Shown one piece after another: positions 25,415 through 34,873 of a DNA stretch of 64,000 nucleotides. The position numbers and the translations under genes are program-made. The stretch is taken from assembly GCF_014192105.1 (NCBI RefSeq), contig NZ_JACHXK010000004.1, positions 124,001-188,000 of the forward strand, in the 5' to 3' direction. The DNA comes from Paenibacillus phyllosphaerae. Lineage in GTDB: Bacteria > Bacillota > Bacilli > Paenibacillales > Paenibacillaceae. Every line of letters starts with the position of its first letter. Positions within the stretch are counted from its first letter, which is position 1. A model generated the notes under the pieces. That model did not search any database and had not been told where the DNA came from. It saw only the letters and a program-made list of their open reading frames with translations.

Positions 25415-27109
25415 CTACAGCTTCGTATCGTCCACGTTGTTCAGCCATCCTTCAATCCCGCCGATGATGGACTCGACACATCCGTCTTCGAACGGCGACG
25501 TAAGGCCGGCGGCTTCGACGAGCGAGAGGAACGACTTGCTTCCGCCTTCGCGGCACAGCTTCACGTAATCCGTCCAGGCGGTCCCGTAATCCGCATGGAG
25601 CCGATTCCAGAACTGGAACGCGCAAATTTGCGCTAGCGCATAATCGATATAATAGAACGGATAATGATAAATATGCAGTTGGCGCTGCCAGTAACCGCCG
25701 CGCTCCAAGTATTCGTTCTCGTCATAATTGCGATGCGGCAAGTACTTGCGCTCGATGCTGCGCCAAGCGGTCTTGCGCTCCGCCGGCGTCGCGCCCGGGT
25801 TCCCGTAGACGTAATGCTGGAATTCGTCAACGGCCACGATATAGGCAACGATCTGCAAGGAAGAGGCCAAGTGGTTAAAGCGGTATTTCTCCGCATCCTC
25901 CTTGAAGAACCGGTCCATCCACGGCCAGGCAAAAAACTCCATGCTCATCGAATGGATCTCGCACGCCTCGGAAGTCGGGAAGAAATACTCGGGAATGCCC
26001 AGATTACGGCTCTCGTACACTTGGAACGCATGGCCGACCTCGTGCGTCAAGACGTCGATATCGTCCGAGGTGCCGTTAAAGTTCGAGAAAATGAACGGCG
26101 CCTGATACTGCGGCAGGAACGTGCAATAGCCGCCGCCTTGCTTGCCTTTTTTGCTCACCAGGTCCATAAGGCCGTTCTCGCGCATGTAGGTGAAGAAAGC
26201 ATCGGTCTCCGGCGACATCTCCTTGTACATCTCAGAGCCGCCCTCAACGATCCATTCGGGGTCTCCCTTCGGCGTCGGATTGCCGGACGGGAAGCTGAAG
26301 TTGTCATCGTAGAAGTTCAGCTGCTCGACGCCGATGCGGGCACGCTGGCGTTCCTTCAGACGCGTAGCGGCAGGAACGATGTAGTCCAATACTTGCTCCC
26401 GGAAGTTGACCACCATGGCCTCATTATAGTCGGTGCGGCTCATGCGCGCGTAACCGACCGGGATGAAGTTATCGTAACCTAGCGCATGCGCGATGCGAGT
26501 GCGAACTTGCACCAGCTCGTCGAAGATGCGGTCCAGCTCTTGCTCGTGCTCGGCCATGAATTGATAGCGGGCAGCCGAAGCGCTGCGGCGTATGTCGCGG
26601 TCAGGCGACTGCTCGAACGGAATAAGCTGCGGCAGCGTCCGTTCCTCGCCTTCGAACGGGATTTTGGCCGAAGCGATCAGCTGGGCGTATGCGGACACCA
26701 GCTTGTTCTCCTTCTGCAGATCTTCGATAATCTCAGGTTTGAACGTCTTGAGCGACAACTCCGCCAATCGGAAGAGCTGGCTGCCGTAAACCTCCTCCAG
26801 TTGCTCGCGGAAAGGAGACTCGACGATCGCGCGGTAGTAATCGGTCTCGAACTCCTGCACGACCGGCTTCACTTCGTCCATATAGTCTTGCTCGGCTTTA
26901 TAAAATTCATCGTTCGTATCAATGGAGTGTCGGATCTCCACCAACTGGCTCTGTGTCACGAATTCGATGCGAAGCTTATTGATAGCTTCCATCGCTTCTT
27001 GCTGGGCTTCTACTGTAGCTGCTTCATTGAATGCAGCGATATAGGCCTTGAACTGCTGCTCCAGCGCCTTCACATCCGGCCGTTCATAACGGAACTCATT
27101 GAATGTCAT
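25415..27109 (-). CDS. M3-family oligoendopeptidase
   Basis: The 564-residue cytosolic metallopeptidase has the zinc motif HEVGH (H356, E357, H360) in DVLTHEVGHAFQVYESR, and the third-ligand region SMSMEFFAWPWMDRFF follows. The size and the opening MTFNEFRYERPDVKALEQ match the PepF-like M3 group of Firmicutes, which cleaves short peptides. GGAGGG precedes the ATG by 12 bases. It is monocistronic between the T-box leader and a LacI regulator. No signal peptide is present. Confidence 0.95.
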   Translation of the reverse strand: MTFNEFRYERPDVKALEQQFKAYIAAFNEAATVEAQQEAMEAINKLRIEFVTQSQLVEIRHSIDTNDEFYKAEQDYMDEVKPVVQEFETDYYRAIVESPFREQLEEVYGSQLFRLAELSLKTFKPEIIEDLQKENKLVSAYAQLIASAKIPFEGEERTLPQLIPFEQSPDRDIRRSASAARYQFMAEHEQELDRIFDELVQVRTRIAHALGYDNFIPVGYARMSRTDYNEAMVVNFREQVLDYIVPAATRLKERQRARIGVEQLNFYDDNFSFPSGNPTPKGDPEWIVEGGSEMYKEMSPETDAFFTYMRENGLMDLVSKKGKQGGGYCTFLPQYQAPFIFSNFNGTSDDIDVLTHEVGHAFQVYESRNLGIPEYFFPTSEACEIHSMSMEFFAWPWMDRFFKEDAEKYRFNHLASSLQIVAYIVAVDEFQHYVYGNPGATPAERKTAWRSIERKYLPHRNYDENEYLERGGYWQRQLHIYHYPFYYIDYALAQICAFQFWNRLHADYGTAWTDYVKLCREGGSKSFLSLVEAAGLTSPFEDGCVESIIGGIEGWLNNVDDTKL

Positions 27110-27221
27110 GGATCGATCTCACCCTCCATAGTTAATGTTCCAACCACCACTATTTTACATGAAATAAATGGAAGTGTGGACAATTTCTTTTCAGAGATTG
27201 CTAGAATAATGGGTCGATAAT

Positions 27222-27258
27222 AGACAAAAGAGACGCTCCAAATCTGAAACGCCTCTTT
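27222..27258 (-). terminator. Intrinsic terminator of the LacI-family gene
   Basis: On the minus strand AAAGAGGCG pairs with CGTCTCTTT (one G-U) around a 14-base loop and is followed by TTGTCT. It lies about 40 bp after the stop at 27299. Confidence 0.7.
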
Positions 27259-27298
27259 GTTTTGGTATTTTATACTAAATAATAATTAAAAACTATAA

Positions 27299-28303
27299 TT
27301 ATTCTACTATTCGGCCCGTCGACCGCCGGATCACTAGCTCGGTAGGCAGCGCGATTCTGGCTTTTATCTTAGGCTTGCTGCCTATCTCCTCCAACAACAA
27401 GTCGACTGCCGAGGCGCCGATATGGGTCATCGGCTGCGCTACGGCCGTAAGCGGCGGATCCGTGACCTCAGCAAGAATCGTGTTATCGAAACTTACGATA
27501 GACAATTGCGCGGGCACTGACAGCCCCGCTTCTTTGGCTGCCTGAAGCACGCCGACAGCAAGCAAGTCGTTGAAACAGAATACGGCCGTCGGCCGGTCGG
27601 AACCGCGCAGCAGCGCGGATGCTTGTCGTCGGCCGTCATCGATCCGGTCATCGCAGATGACGATAGCCTCATCGGTTAGCGTGAAGCCCGCTTCTTCAAT
27701 CGCTTGGCGAAACCCGCGCAGCCGTTCCCGGCTGCTCGTTATCGACAGTCTCTCTGCGAATACCGCCATTCTCCGATGGCCGAGCGCGAGCAGATGCTCG
27801 GCAGCGGCTTTGCCGCCTCCCCAATCGTCGGCGACGACGGTCGGCAAGTTCGACTCCGGTACTTCGCGCCCAATGACGACAACCGGCATCGCATGATTCA
27901 GTTTCTTCAGCTGTTCGGCACTTCCGATCCCCGTCGCGAGAATGATGCCGTCCACTCTTTGCTGCTTCAGCAGGGACAGATAGCGTTCGATCCGTTCATC
28001 TTTATTGTCCGTGCTGCACATGACAACGCTATAGCCCAGCTGGTGCCCTCGGTCTTCGACGGCTCGCGCCACTTCCGCGAAGAACGGATTCGACAGGTCC
28101 GGCAGGAGCAGACCGATCGTATAGGTATGCTTGCCCGTCAGCGCGGATGCGATCACGCTAGGTTGATATTGCAACCGCTCCATAATGGCCATCACTTCCC
28201 TGCGTCGTTCCTCGCTAATCTTCCCTTTGCCGTTGATCACCTTCGACACGGTTGCTATGGATACGCCTGCTTCCCTTGCAATATCATAAATCGTCGCCTT
28301 CAT
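27299..28303 (-). CDS. LacI/GalR-family transcriptional regulator
   Basis: The 334-residue protein has the N-terminal LacI helix-turn-helix (MKATIYDIAREAGVSIATVS, KVINGKGKISEE) and a periplasmic-binding-protein-like effector domain with YTIGLLLPDLSNPFFAEVAR and FNDLLAVGVLQAAKEAG. It should repress sugar-related genes until a sugar or derivative binds. Two adjacent ATGs (28306 and 28303) follow GAGG; I use the second. The perfect palindrome at 28377-28388 in its own upstream region fits autoregulation. No sugar gene is adjacent, so its regulon must lie elsewhere or include distant targets. Confidence 0.93.
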   Translation of the reverse strand: MKATIYDIAREAGVSIATVSKVINGKGKISEERRREVMAIMERLQYQPSVIASALTGKHTYTIGLLLPDLSNPFFAEVARAVEDRGHQLGYSVVMCSTDNKDERIERYLSLLKQQRVDGIILATGIGSAEQLKKLNHAMPVVVIGREVPESNLPTVVADDWGGGKAAAEHLLALGHRRMAVFAERLSITSSRERLRGFRQAIEEAGFTLTDEAIVICDDRIDDGRRQASALLRGSDRPTAVFCFNDLLAVGVLQAAKEAGLSVPAQLSIVSFDNTILAEVTDPPLTAVAQPMTHIGASAVDLLLEEIGSKPKIKARIALPTELVIRRSTGRIVE

Positions 28304-28376
28304 CATCGATTCCTCGCTTATCCATGACATCCTTTTCTATCCTAATGGGCGGAACTAGTTTCCTGCGGCAGCAGAA

Positions 28377-28388
28377 GTAAGCGCTTAC
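28377..28388. promoter_or_regulatory. LacI-family-type operator palindrome
   Basis: GTAAGCGCTTAC is a perfect 12-bp palindrome with the central CG typical of LacI/CcpA-family operators. It lies 73 bp before the start of the LacI-family gene. Confidence 0.6.
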
Positions 28389-28494
28389 CTGTATAAACGA
28401 AATAATGATATCTCCTTCTCTGTACATCGATTATACGTCGATATAAGGAGAGATATCACCATTCTATACCATGATAGTAACCTTCCGATAGACC

Positions 28495-29223
28495 TTAACG
28501 CATAACGTATGAGAGAACTTCATTGTCGTCCATGGATGCGCCTCGCTGAAGAAAAGATTGGATATCCCCGTGCAGCACGACGCCATGGCCGGTGCATAAG
28601 AATGCAGCTGGAATACGCGCGATATCCGATAGTTCCTGATTAAACGCCGCTAATTCATAACGTGTCGTTCGTTGCTCTTCGCCTGACATTTCTGGCCGAT
28701 AGGGTTCCAGCAGATCCCCCATCCTCACCGCGCAAGCGACGACTTGCTCGTCAGGCAGTTCATCGCCGAAGAAACAGTAATGGTCGCCAACGAATAGAAT
28801 CCGGCTCGCGCGATGATACAGCGCAATCGATCCCCATGTGTGGTCGCCAAGATGGTGCACATCAAAATGCCTGGTAACCGAAGAAGCCGTAAGGTCCGTG
28901 CGGAATTGCGCACGCCAGTCATCTTGAAGAAGATCTAAGTCCAGTGGGTGAATGAATTTGTCCGCATTCGGCAGCCCGAGCGCGCCGCCGATATGATCGC
29001 GATGCCCATGCGTAGCGATAAACAAGCCGATCGCCTCGAGCGGACAGCCTACTTGAGCCAAGGCCTCCCCCAGCTCCTGCGCATGCTCCGCCTTGCCGGC
29101 ATCGATCAGGATGAACTGCTCCCGATCCTGGATCAGATAGCTATTGTTATACGATTGCCACGTTTCATCCCATCGCAGCAAAGCGTAGACATGATCGGTT
29201 ACGCGTTCAACCGTATATGACAA
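28495..29223 (-). CDS. Metallo-beta-lactamase-fold hydrolase
   Basis: The 242-residue protein has the zinc signature THGHRDHIGGA, an earlier strand FILIDAGKAEH, a later histidine region HHLGDHTWGSIALYH (with asparagine or glycine variation around it), FVGDHYCFFGDE and CTGHGVVLHG. It is a typical MBL-fold hydrolase of the glyoxalase-II-like superfamily; substrates range from thioesters to lactones and phosphodiesters. The start at 29223 is preceded by GGAGGTG. It precedes the LacI gene on the same strand but is separated by about 190 bp containing an operator, so the two are probably independent. Confidence 0.88.
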   Translation of the reverse strand: MSYTVERVTDHVYALLRWDETWQSYNNSYLIQDREQFILIDAGKAEHAQELGEALAQVGCPLEAIGLFIATHGHRDHIGGALGLPNADKFIHPLDLDLLQDDWRAQFRTDLTASSVTRHFDVHHLGDHTWGSIALYHRASRILFVGDHYCFFGDELPDEQVVACAVRMGDLLEPYRPEMSGEEQRTTRYELAAFNQELSDIARIPAAFLCTGHGVVLHGDIQSFLQRGASMDDNEVLSYVMR

Positions 29224-29375
29224 TTCTCACACCTCCTCCAGTCTTACTGCTAGTCTACCAGAATAAGGATGAGAGACAAACCGCCTTTTGTCCCAACCCG
29301 TCACGCTGCCAACCGACATGTACTTTCACGTTGCGACCAAATCATACATCCGATTATCGTAACAACCCCATAAAC

Positions 29376-29400
29376 GTCAAAGAGCGCCGCTAGGGCGCTC
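29376..29400 (-). terminator. Terminator after the TSUP transporter gene
   Basis: GAGCGCC (29394-29400 on the minus strand) pairs with GGCGCTC (29382-29388) and is followed by TTTGACG. It starts two bases after the stop codon and would close the gln-type operon. Confidence 0.7.
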
Positions 29401-29402
29401 CA

Positions 29403-30176
29403 TTAGAACAGCATCGTCCATACCTGCTTGCCAATCAGCAGCAAGCTGACGACCAGGAACAGCGGACGCACATAGCTGGCGCCTTTGCGAATAGCCATGC
29501 GTGAACCGACCAGCGAACCGATCACCATGCTGACTCCCATGAGCAAGCCGAACCGGTAATCCACGCTGCCTAACAGCATGAACGTCACAAGGCTGGCGAT
29601 ATTGCTGCCGAAGTTCAGCACCTTCGCATTGCCAGCCGCACGCACGAAGTCGAATCCCAGCAGCAGGAAGACGAAGATCAGGAACGAACCGGTACCCGGT
29701 CCGAAGAAACCGTCATAGGCGCCTAAACCAAGCGCGGCGATCGCCATCGCAAGCCCCGTGCGGCGTGTCAGCTTGCTGTACGTTTGGCGCTCGCCCCAGC
29801 TCTTGCGCAGCAGCGTATAAGCGGTAATTACGACCAGCAGCGCAGTAATAAGCGGACGCAGAAAATCCGACGGAATCGTCTGCAGCAGCAGCGTGCCACC
29901 GCACGCGCCGACGACCGTGATCGGGAATAGGCGCTTAACGAGCTTAGTATCGATATGGCCTGAGCGCGCGAACGTAATCATGCTGGTCAAGGACGACATC
30001 GTCCCGGCCAGCTTGTTCGTCCCAAGCGCTAGATGCGGCGGCAAACCCGCCGCCAGCAGGACGGGAACGGCAATGAGACCGCCCCCTCCCACAACAGAAT
30101 CGACGAAGGCGGCCAAGAAGCCGCCCGCCACGATAAGTACAATCATTTCAATCGATAAGTCCACCTTGATGTTCAC
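29403..30176 (-). CDS. TSUP (TauE/SafE) family membrane transporter
   Basis: The 257-residue protein has about eight hydrophobic segments and the family features: an N-terminal glycine-rich region FLAAFVDSVVGGGGLIAVPV, LALGTNKLAGTMSS, and a second-half repeat GAYDGFFGPGTGSFL. TSUP proteins move sulfite, sulfonates, sulfoacetate or other organic anions, usually outward. The gene lies 27 bp after glnP on the same strand with a terminator only after itself, so it probably belongs to the amino-acid transporter operon. The start is a GTG with a weak ribosome site; a GTG four codons later (V5) is possible. Confidence 0.88.
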   Translation of the reverse strand: MNIKVDLSIEMIVLIVAGGFLAAFVDSVVGGGGLIAVPVLLAAGLPPHLALGTNKLAGTMSSLTSMITFARSGHIDTKLVKRLFPITVVGACGGTLLLQTIPSDFLRPLITALLVVITAYTLLRKSWGERQTYSKLTRRTGLAMAIAALGLGAYDGFFGPGTGSFLIFVFLLLGFDFVRAAGNAKVLNFGSNIASLVTFMLLGSVDYRFGLLMGVSMVIGSLVGSRMAIRKGASYVRPLFLVVSLLLIGKQVWTMLF

Positions 30177-30203
30177 CTTCAGCCTGCATGGAAGTATAGC
30201 CGT

Positions 30204-30854
30204 TTAGCTTTGCCTGGACTCCAGCCTCCGCGCGACGAGCGACAACGCATAATTGACGGCAAAGTAGAGTCCTGCAACCAGCAGCAATGTCGGGAACACG
30301 ATCTCAATATGTTGGCCCATGACAATGTTGGCGTTGTGCGTTAGCTCTGGCAAACTGATGATAACCATTAACGACGTATCTTTCAAGAGGGAGATGAACT
30401 GGCTAACGAGCGGCGGCACCATTCGCTTAAGACCGATCGGCAGCACGATGTGGCGCAGCGTCCGAAAAGCGCTCAGGCCGGATGACCGGGCGGCTTCCAC
30501 CAGCCCTTTGTCGACCGAACGCAGCCCGCTTCGGACGACCTCCGCAATCATCGCCGTCTCGAACAGCGTAAGCGCGAATACGGCCGAGCCGAACAGGCTG
30601 AATCGGATGCCGAGCTCAGGCAAGGCGAACCGGATGAAGAAGATGATCAACAGAAGCGGCAAGTTCCGGATGATCTCGACCAGCCAGCCAAGCGCCGGCG
30701 ACAGCACGGGAATTCTCGCGTAACGGAGCGTGCCGATCAATACGCCGAAGATAAAGCTGAGCAGGATTGAAACCGCGGCCAGCTTGAGCGTATATAAGAA
30801 GCCTTCCATAAGAAACTGCAAATTATCGGACGTATAGGCTTTGCCGAAATCCAT
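30204..30854 (-). CDS. glnP: Polar amino acid ABC transporter permease (second permease)
   Basis: The 216-residue membrane protein has about five transmembrane segments and the permease EAA loop, here VEAARSSGLSAFRTLRHIVLP, of the HisMQ type. It pairs with the permease gene 13 bp upstream. GGGGGG lies six bases before the ATG. The gene order ATPase, binding protein, permease, permease matches glnQHMP of Bacillus subtilis, on which the symbol is based. Glutamine, glutamate and other polar amino acids are all possible. Confidence 0.85.
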   Translation of the reverse strand: MDFGKAYTSDNLQFLMEGFLYTLKLAAVSILLSFIFGVLIGTLRYARIPVLSPALGWLVEIIRNLPLLLIIFFIRFALPELGIRFSLFGSAVFALTLFETAMIAEVVRSGLRSVDKGLVEAARSSGLSAFRTLRHIVLPIGLKRMVPPLVSQFISLLKDTSLMVIISLPELTHNANIVMGQHIEIVFPTLLLVAGLYFAVNYALSLVARRLESRQS

Positions 30855-30867
30855 CCGATTCCCCCCC

Positions 30868-31521
30868 TTATCCGCTGCGCGCCAATCTGCGCTCGAGTAC
30901 CCGTGAGGCGTAAGCGAGCGGCAGCGTCAGCAGAAGATAGAGCAGCGCGACGAAGAAATACGTATCCGTCGTATTGTACGTCTCCAAGTTGACGATATCG
31001 CCGTAGTACATCAGGTCGAGGCCGGCGACGACGCCGAGCACCGATGAGTTTTTGACCAGATTCAAGAACTGGTTCGTGATGGGCGGAATGACGATCTTGA
31101 TCGCCTGCGGCAGAATGATCAGCCGCATCGTCTGCGCATAAGTAAGGCCCGAGGAACGAGCCGCCTCCGTCTGCCCTTGCGGCACCGCCATGATCCCCGC
31201 GCGGATCGCCTCAGCAATGAAGGCGCTCGTATAGACCATAAGGCCGAGCGTCCCCGAGACGAAGCCGTTCAGCGGAATACCGAATGCCGGAAGCCCCAGG
31301 TAGAAGCCGTATACGACGAGCAGAAGCGGGATGTTCCGGAACACCTCGACGTAAGCTGCGCCCACGAACTGCGTGAGACGCCATGGGGCAATCCGGAACA
31401 CCGCGATCAGCGTGCCCAGAACGAAGCTGCCGACAAGGGCGAGCAGACTGGCCAATACCGTGTTGCGAAGCCCAAGCAGATACGATTCCCAGTGGTCGGT
31501 AATAATCGTAAAATCGGGCAT
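30868..31521 (-). CDS. glnM: Polar amino acid ABC transporter permease (first permease)
   Basis: The 217-residue HisMQ-type permease has an EAA loop TEAARSSGLTYAQTMRLIIL and about five transmembrane segments. It differs enough from the second permease to form a heterodimer with it. It begins 11 bp after the binding-protein gene and ends 13 bp before the next permease. The symbol follows the glnQHMP-like order and is not proof of glutamine specificity. Confidence 0.85.
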   Translation of the reverse strand: MPDFTIITDHWESYLLGLRNTVLASLLALVGSFVLGTLIAVFRIAPWRLTQFVGAAYVEVFRNIPLLLVVYGFYLGLPAFGIPLNGFVSGTLGLMVYTSAFIAEAIRAGIMAVPQGQTEAARSSGLTYAQTMRLIILPQAIKIVIPPITNQFLNLVKNSSVLGVVAGLDLMYYGDIVNLETYNTTDTYFFVALLYLLLTLPLAYASRVLERRLARSG

Positions 31522-31532
31522 AGGCGCCTGCC

Positions 31533-32423
31533 TTATTCAGCAGCCGGCTTCTCGCCGATCCACTTTTCGTACAGGGCGTCGTACTCTCCGCTGTCTTTGA
31601 GTCCTTTAAGCGTCTCGTTCACCTGCGTCACGAGCGCCGACTCTCCCTTCTTGATCGCAATGCCGTAAGGTTCATCGGTGAACGTGCCGCCTACGACCGC
31701 ATAGCTCTCATCCTGCTTGGTCATGCCGTACAAGATGGCGTTGTCCGTCGTCAAGGCATCGCCCTTGCCCGCGCGCAGCGCGGTGAACGCCTCTTGATAG
31801 TTCTCGAACTGCAGCACCTTCAGTCCCGGAACTTTGTCTTCGATATTTTTGATCGAGGTCGCCCCTTTTACGCCGAGCACCTTCGTATCCTTCGTCACGT
31901 CTGCCAGCCCCGTAATCGGGCTGCCTTTCTTCACGAGGAGCGATTGTCCGGCATTGAAATACACGTCGGAGAAATCGACTTCCTTCCGGCGTTCTTCCGT
32001 AATCGTCATCGTCGCGACAATGAGATCGATCTCCCCGTTGTTCAGCATCGGAATACGCGTCTTGGACGTGACCTCCTTCAGCTCGATCTTCGATTCGTCG
32101 CCGAGAATGGCCTTCGCGATCTGCTTGGCAATGTCCACGTCGAACCCTTCCACGTTCCCCGTGCCCGGATCCTTCAATCCGAACAGCTTCGTATCGAATT
32201 TGACGCCGACGACCAGCTTGCCGCGCTCCTTAATGTCGGCCAGCACGCCTTCGTCAACCGCCGTATTGCTGCCGCCACCGGAATTGGAACTCTCGCTGGC
32301 CGCGTTGGTGTTCGTGTTCGTGCCGCCGCTATTCCCGTTGCCGTTATTACCGGCACATCCGGCAAGCACCAGCATAAGCGCGATCAATGCCGTACAAGCC
32401 GCCCAAGCTTTCGTTCTTCTCAT
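31533..32423 (-). CDS. glnH: Polar amino acid ABC transporter substrate-binding lipoprotein
   Basis: The 296-residue precursor has a lipoprotein signal peptide with the lipobox LAGC (C23), a Gly/Asn/Ser-rich linker, then a family-3 solute-binding domain: RGKLVVGVKFDTKLFGLKDP, GFDVDIAKQIAKAIL, EVDFSDVYFNAGQSLLVKKG and FTDEPYGIAIKKGESAL. The mature protein is tethered outside the membrane and delivers the amino acid to the two permeases. The motif spacing resembles glutamine/glutamate binders such as GlnH and GluB, but specificity cannot be assigned by eye. Confidence 0.92.
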   Translation of the reverse strand: MRRTKAWAACTALIALMLVLAGCAGNNGNGNSGGTNTNTNAASESSNSGGGSNTAVDEGVLADIKERGKLVVGVKFDTKLFGLKDPGTGNVEGFDVDIAKQIAKAILGDESKIELKEVTSKTRIPMLNNGEIDLIVATMTITEERRKEVDFSDVYFNAGQSLLVKKGSPITGLADVTKDTKVLGVKGATSIKNIEDKVPGLKVLQFENYQEAFTALRAGKGDALTTDNAILYGMTKQDESYAVVGGTFTDEPYGIAIKKGESALVTQVNETLKGLKDSGEYDALYEKWIGEKPAAE

Positions 32424-32462
32424 CGTTCCGTTCTCCCCCTTTGTGGCAAACGTTGCCTTCCA

Positions 32463-33191
32463 TTAATGTTGAATAACTCTGCTCAAGAAAAGCTTCGCCC
32501 GCGCCTCGCGCGGATTCGTGAAGAACGCCTCCGGCTCGGACTCCTCGATGATCCGACCCTCATCCATGAATATGATCCGATGGGCCACCTCCCGGGCGAA
32601 TCCCATCTCATGCGTCACGACAACCATCGTCATCCCCTCGCGGGCTAGCGTCTTCATGACATCGAGCACCTCGCCGATCATCTCGGGATCCAGCGCGGAC
32701 GTCGGTTCGTCGAACAGCATGACCTTGGGCTTCATCGCAAGCCCGCGCGCTATCGCAACCCGTTGCTGCTGCCCGCCGGATAACTGGGACGGATAGGATT
32801 CGGCTTTCTCGGGAATGCCCACCTTCGCCAGCAGATAGCGGGCGGCATCCTGCGCATCCGCCTTCTTCATGCCGAGCACTTGGATCGGGGCAAGCGTAAT
32901 GTTGTCCAGAACGGTCATATGCGGATACAGGTGAAAATGCTGGAACACCATCCCGATATCCCGGCGCAGCTTGTTGATATCGGCCTTCTTGTCGCTTAAG
33001 CGGACGCCCAAGGCGGTCAGCTCGCCTTCCGAGATCGTCTCCAGCTTGTTGATGCAGCGCAAGAGCGTGCTTTTGCCCGAACCGGATGGACCAACGACTA
33101 CGACGACCTCGCCTTGCCCGATCGTCAGATTAATGTCCTTCAATACGTGCAATCGGCCAAAATGTTTATGTACCTGATGAAAGGTAATCAC
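32463..33191 (-). CDS. glnQ: Polar amino acid ABC transporter ATP-binding protein
   Basis: The 242-residue ATPase has Walker [19 protein letters not shown]-loop [18 protein letters not shown], signature [16 protein letters not shown], Walker [16 protein letters not shown] and switch VVTHEMGFA. These are classic GlnQ/HisP features. The GTG at 33191 ([11 protein letters not shown]) has AAGGAGGG just upstream and gives the family's usual length; the frame remains open to 33245 without support. It is the first gene of the operon. The upstream region contains TGTTAG twice, 11 bp apart (33290 and 33301), but not a proper GlnR/TnrA site. Confidence 0.92.
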   Translation of the reverse strand: MITFHQVHKHFGRLHVLKDINLTIGQGEVVVVVGPSGSGKSTLLRCINKLETISEGELTALGVRLSDKKADINKLRRDIGMVFQHFHLYPHMTVLDNITLAPIQVLGMKKADAQDAARYLLAKVGIPEKAESYPSQLSGGQQQRVAIARGLAMKPKVMLFDEPTSALDPEMIGEVLDVMKTLAREGMTMVVVTHEMGFAREVAHRIIFMDEGRIIEESEPEAFFTNPREARAKLFLSRVIQH

Positions 33192-33439
33192 AATTATCCC
33201 TCCTTCATTCACCAGCCGGTTGTCTTCTTTCACGTATTGGAGCATGTATATTAGCGAAATCCGCCTTTCATAACTTGTTTTCCAATTAATGTTAGATATT
33301 TGTTAGTCTTATGTATCTTACACATCGCAGCTTGGATGCCGTCCGCACGTTGTCGTCGTTGCGATTTGTTCACAATAGGGATAACCTCTCCGCGCATAAA
33401 ATGATGTTAACTCGCTCGGTGGGAAAGGAGCTTGTACGC

Positions 33440-33799
33440 ATGCGAACGATCCAGAAAATCATCAGCCGGACATTCCTGATCCTGTTCACCATCTGTTTCA
33501 TCGGCCCTGCCTTCGTCTTCTCCGTCCTGGTGCTCGGCTTTACCGAGACGTGGCAGCCCGGCCTATCGATGCTGCTCTCGGCATTATTGCTCGTGCTCAT
33601 TATGAAACTGCTGCTCAGCGGCAGAATCGTCGTCTACAGTCGAAGCAAGCGAGGCTCGCGAATCGTCTACGAGCCTTATACCGATTTTGAAGCGCCGCCG
33701 ACCCTGCACGAGATCGACCACGAGATTGACGCGCTGCACCGCAATCGGCAAGACAGGTTATTAGAAGAACTGCTCCAGGAGCGAGAGAAGCGATTATAG
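33440..33799 (+). CDS. Small two-helix membrane protein of unknown function
   Basis: I do not recognise this 119-residue protein (start MRTIQKIISRTFLILFTICF). It has two hydrophobic segments (about 8-30 and 35-58), a basic loop SRSKRGSRIVYEP and a charged, probably coiled-coil C terminus rich in Glu, Arg and Leu. AAAGGAG lies nine bases before the ATG at 33440, while the longer frame from 33311 has no such site. It is divergent from the amino-acid transporter operon and monocistronic. Confidence 0.7.
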   Translation: MRTIQKIISRTFLILFTICFIGPAFVFSVLVLGFTETWQPGLSMLLSALLLVLIMKLLLSGRIVVYSRSKRGSRIVYEPYTDFEAPPTLHEIDHEIDALHRNRQDRLLEELLQEREKRL

Positions 33800-33818
33800 A
33801 AGACATCGAAACGTCGAA

Positions 33819-33848
33819 AGGGCAGCCGATTTGGCTGCCCTCGTTGTC
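33819..33848 (+). terminator. Terminator between convergent genes
   Basis: AGGGCAGCC-GATTT-GGCTGCCCT is a perfect 9-bp stem, followed on the plus strand by CGTTGTCT, a modest U-tract. It serves the small membrane protein gene. Confidence 0.7.
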
Positions 33849-33862
33849 TAACCTGATTAACT

Positions 33863-34846
33863 TTAACCTTTGTCCACGATCCCCTGATGCGCGCACCAAT
33901 CCCGCAGGAAAGCAAGGTGCCGGTCAAAGTAAGCGTCATTCTGCCAATGTCCCCATATCGGCGCATTGCCGGTATGGAGGCCCATCAGCCATATATCGCG
34001 GATGGCGACGAACACGGGGATCGCTTGCAGGTCCGCTGCTGCTAGCGGCTTGACCTTCTGATACGCGTCGATGAATATCGTCCACTTCTTCACGTCGAAT
34101 TCATCGCGCTTCTTCCCCGACACCTTGCTCCATAAGAAGACCGAGACATCATAGGACCTCCATCCAAGCCCTCCGCAGTCAAAATCGAATTGCGTGGGTT
34201 GATTGCCGTCGAAATGCACGTTCCAGCCATGGAGATCTCCATGACAGCACCCCCAATCGAGCTCTGACGCCACCTGCTCGATCCGTCCCAGCAGTTGCGC
34301 CGCCAAGGTAGTCAAATACTCGAAGTCGTCCGGCCGATGCGACAAAAAAGGACGAATCTTCCGCAACGGCTCATCCAACAAATGAACGGCATCGATCTCG
34401 AACCTTGCTTGCGTGCTCCGGAAATCATCCATCGCAAGATGCATGTTGGCTACCTCTTCGCCGAAGATCGCGCAATGCTGGTCTTCTTCGCTGCCAACGC
34501 CTTCCGCGTAGGTGAACAGTGCGGCGTAGCGCGGTCCTTCGGGCGCGTCGATGACGAAGAAATAGTCGTCGTTGTTCGCGCGCAGCGGCGTAGAGACCGA
34601 GATCCCGCGTGCTGCCAAATAATTCAGAAGCTCGATTTCGAATTGAACGTCCGCTTGGCTGCGCCAAAGAAATTTGTAGATGCGCAAAATGTAGCGATCG
34701 GACGCGGTCTTGACGAGGTAAGTATCATTCAGGCCGTTCTCCAGAAACCGGCATTCCTTCACTTCTCCGATCGCGTACAGCTCATTTAATACCGTTATCA
34801 ATGACTGCGAGGATATGACGGCGTGATTGACAGCCAATTTCAACAT
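33863..34846 (-). CDS. APH/choline-kinase-fold phosphotransferase
   Basis: The 327-residue protein has the aminoglycoside-phosphotransferase kinase fold: nucleotide-contact region ENGLNDTYLVKTASDRYILR, the Brenner-type catalytic motif CHGDLHGWNVHFDG (Asp and Asn) and the metal motif FDFDCGGLGWRSYDV. This family covers antibiotic kinases, homoserine kinase II, choline kinase and spore-coat CotS-like proteins; which applies here is unknown. A GTG (34849) and an ATG (34846) follow GGGGGA; I use the ATG. A LacI-type palindrome lies just upstream at 34874. Confidence 0.85.
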   Translation of the reverse strand: MLKLAVNHAVISSQSLITVLNELYAIGEVKECRFLENGLNDTYLVKTASDRYILRIYKFLWRSQADVQFEIELLNYLAARGISVSTPLRANNDDYFFVIDAPEGPRYAALFTYAEGVGSEEDQHCAIFGEEVANMHLAMDDFRSTQARFEIDAVHLLDEPLRKIRPFLSHRPDDFEYLTTLAAQLLGRIEQVASELDWGCCHGDLHGWNVHFDGNQPTQFDFDCGGLGWRSYDVSVFLWSKVSGKKRDEFDVKKWTIFIDAYQKVKPLAAADLQAIPVFVAIRDIWLMGLHTGNAPIWGHWQNDAYFDRHLAFLRDWCAHQGIVDKG

Positions 34847-34873
34847 CACAATGCTTCCCCCTAGTTAAGCTTT

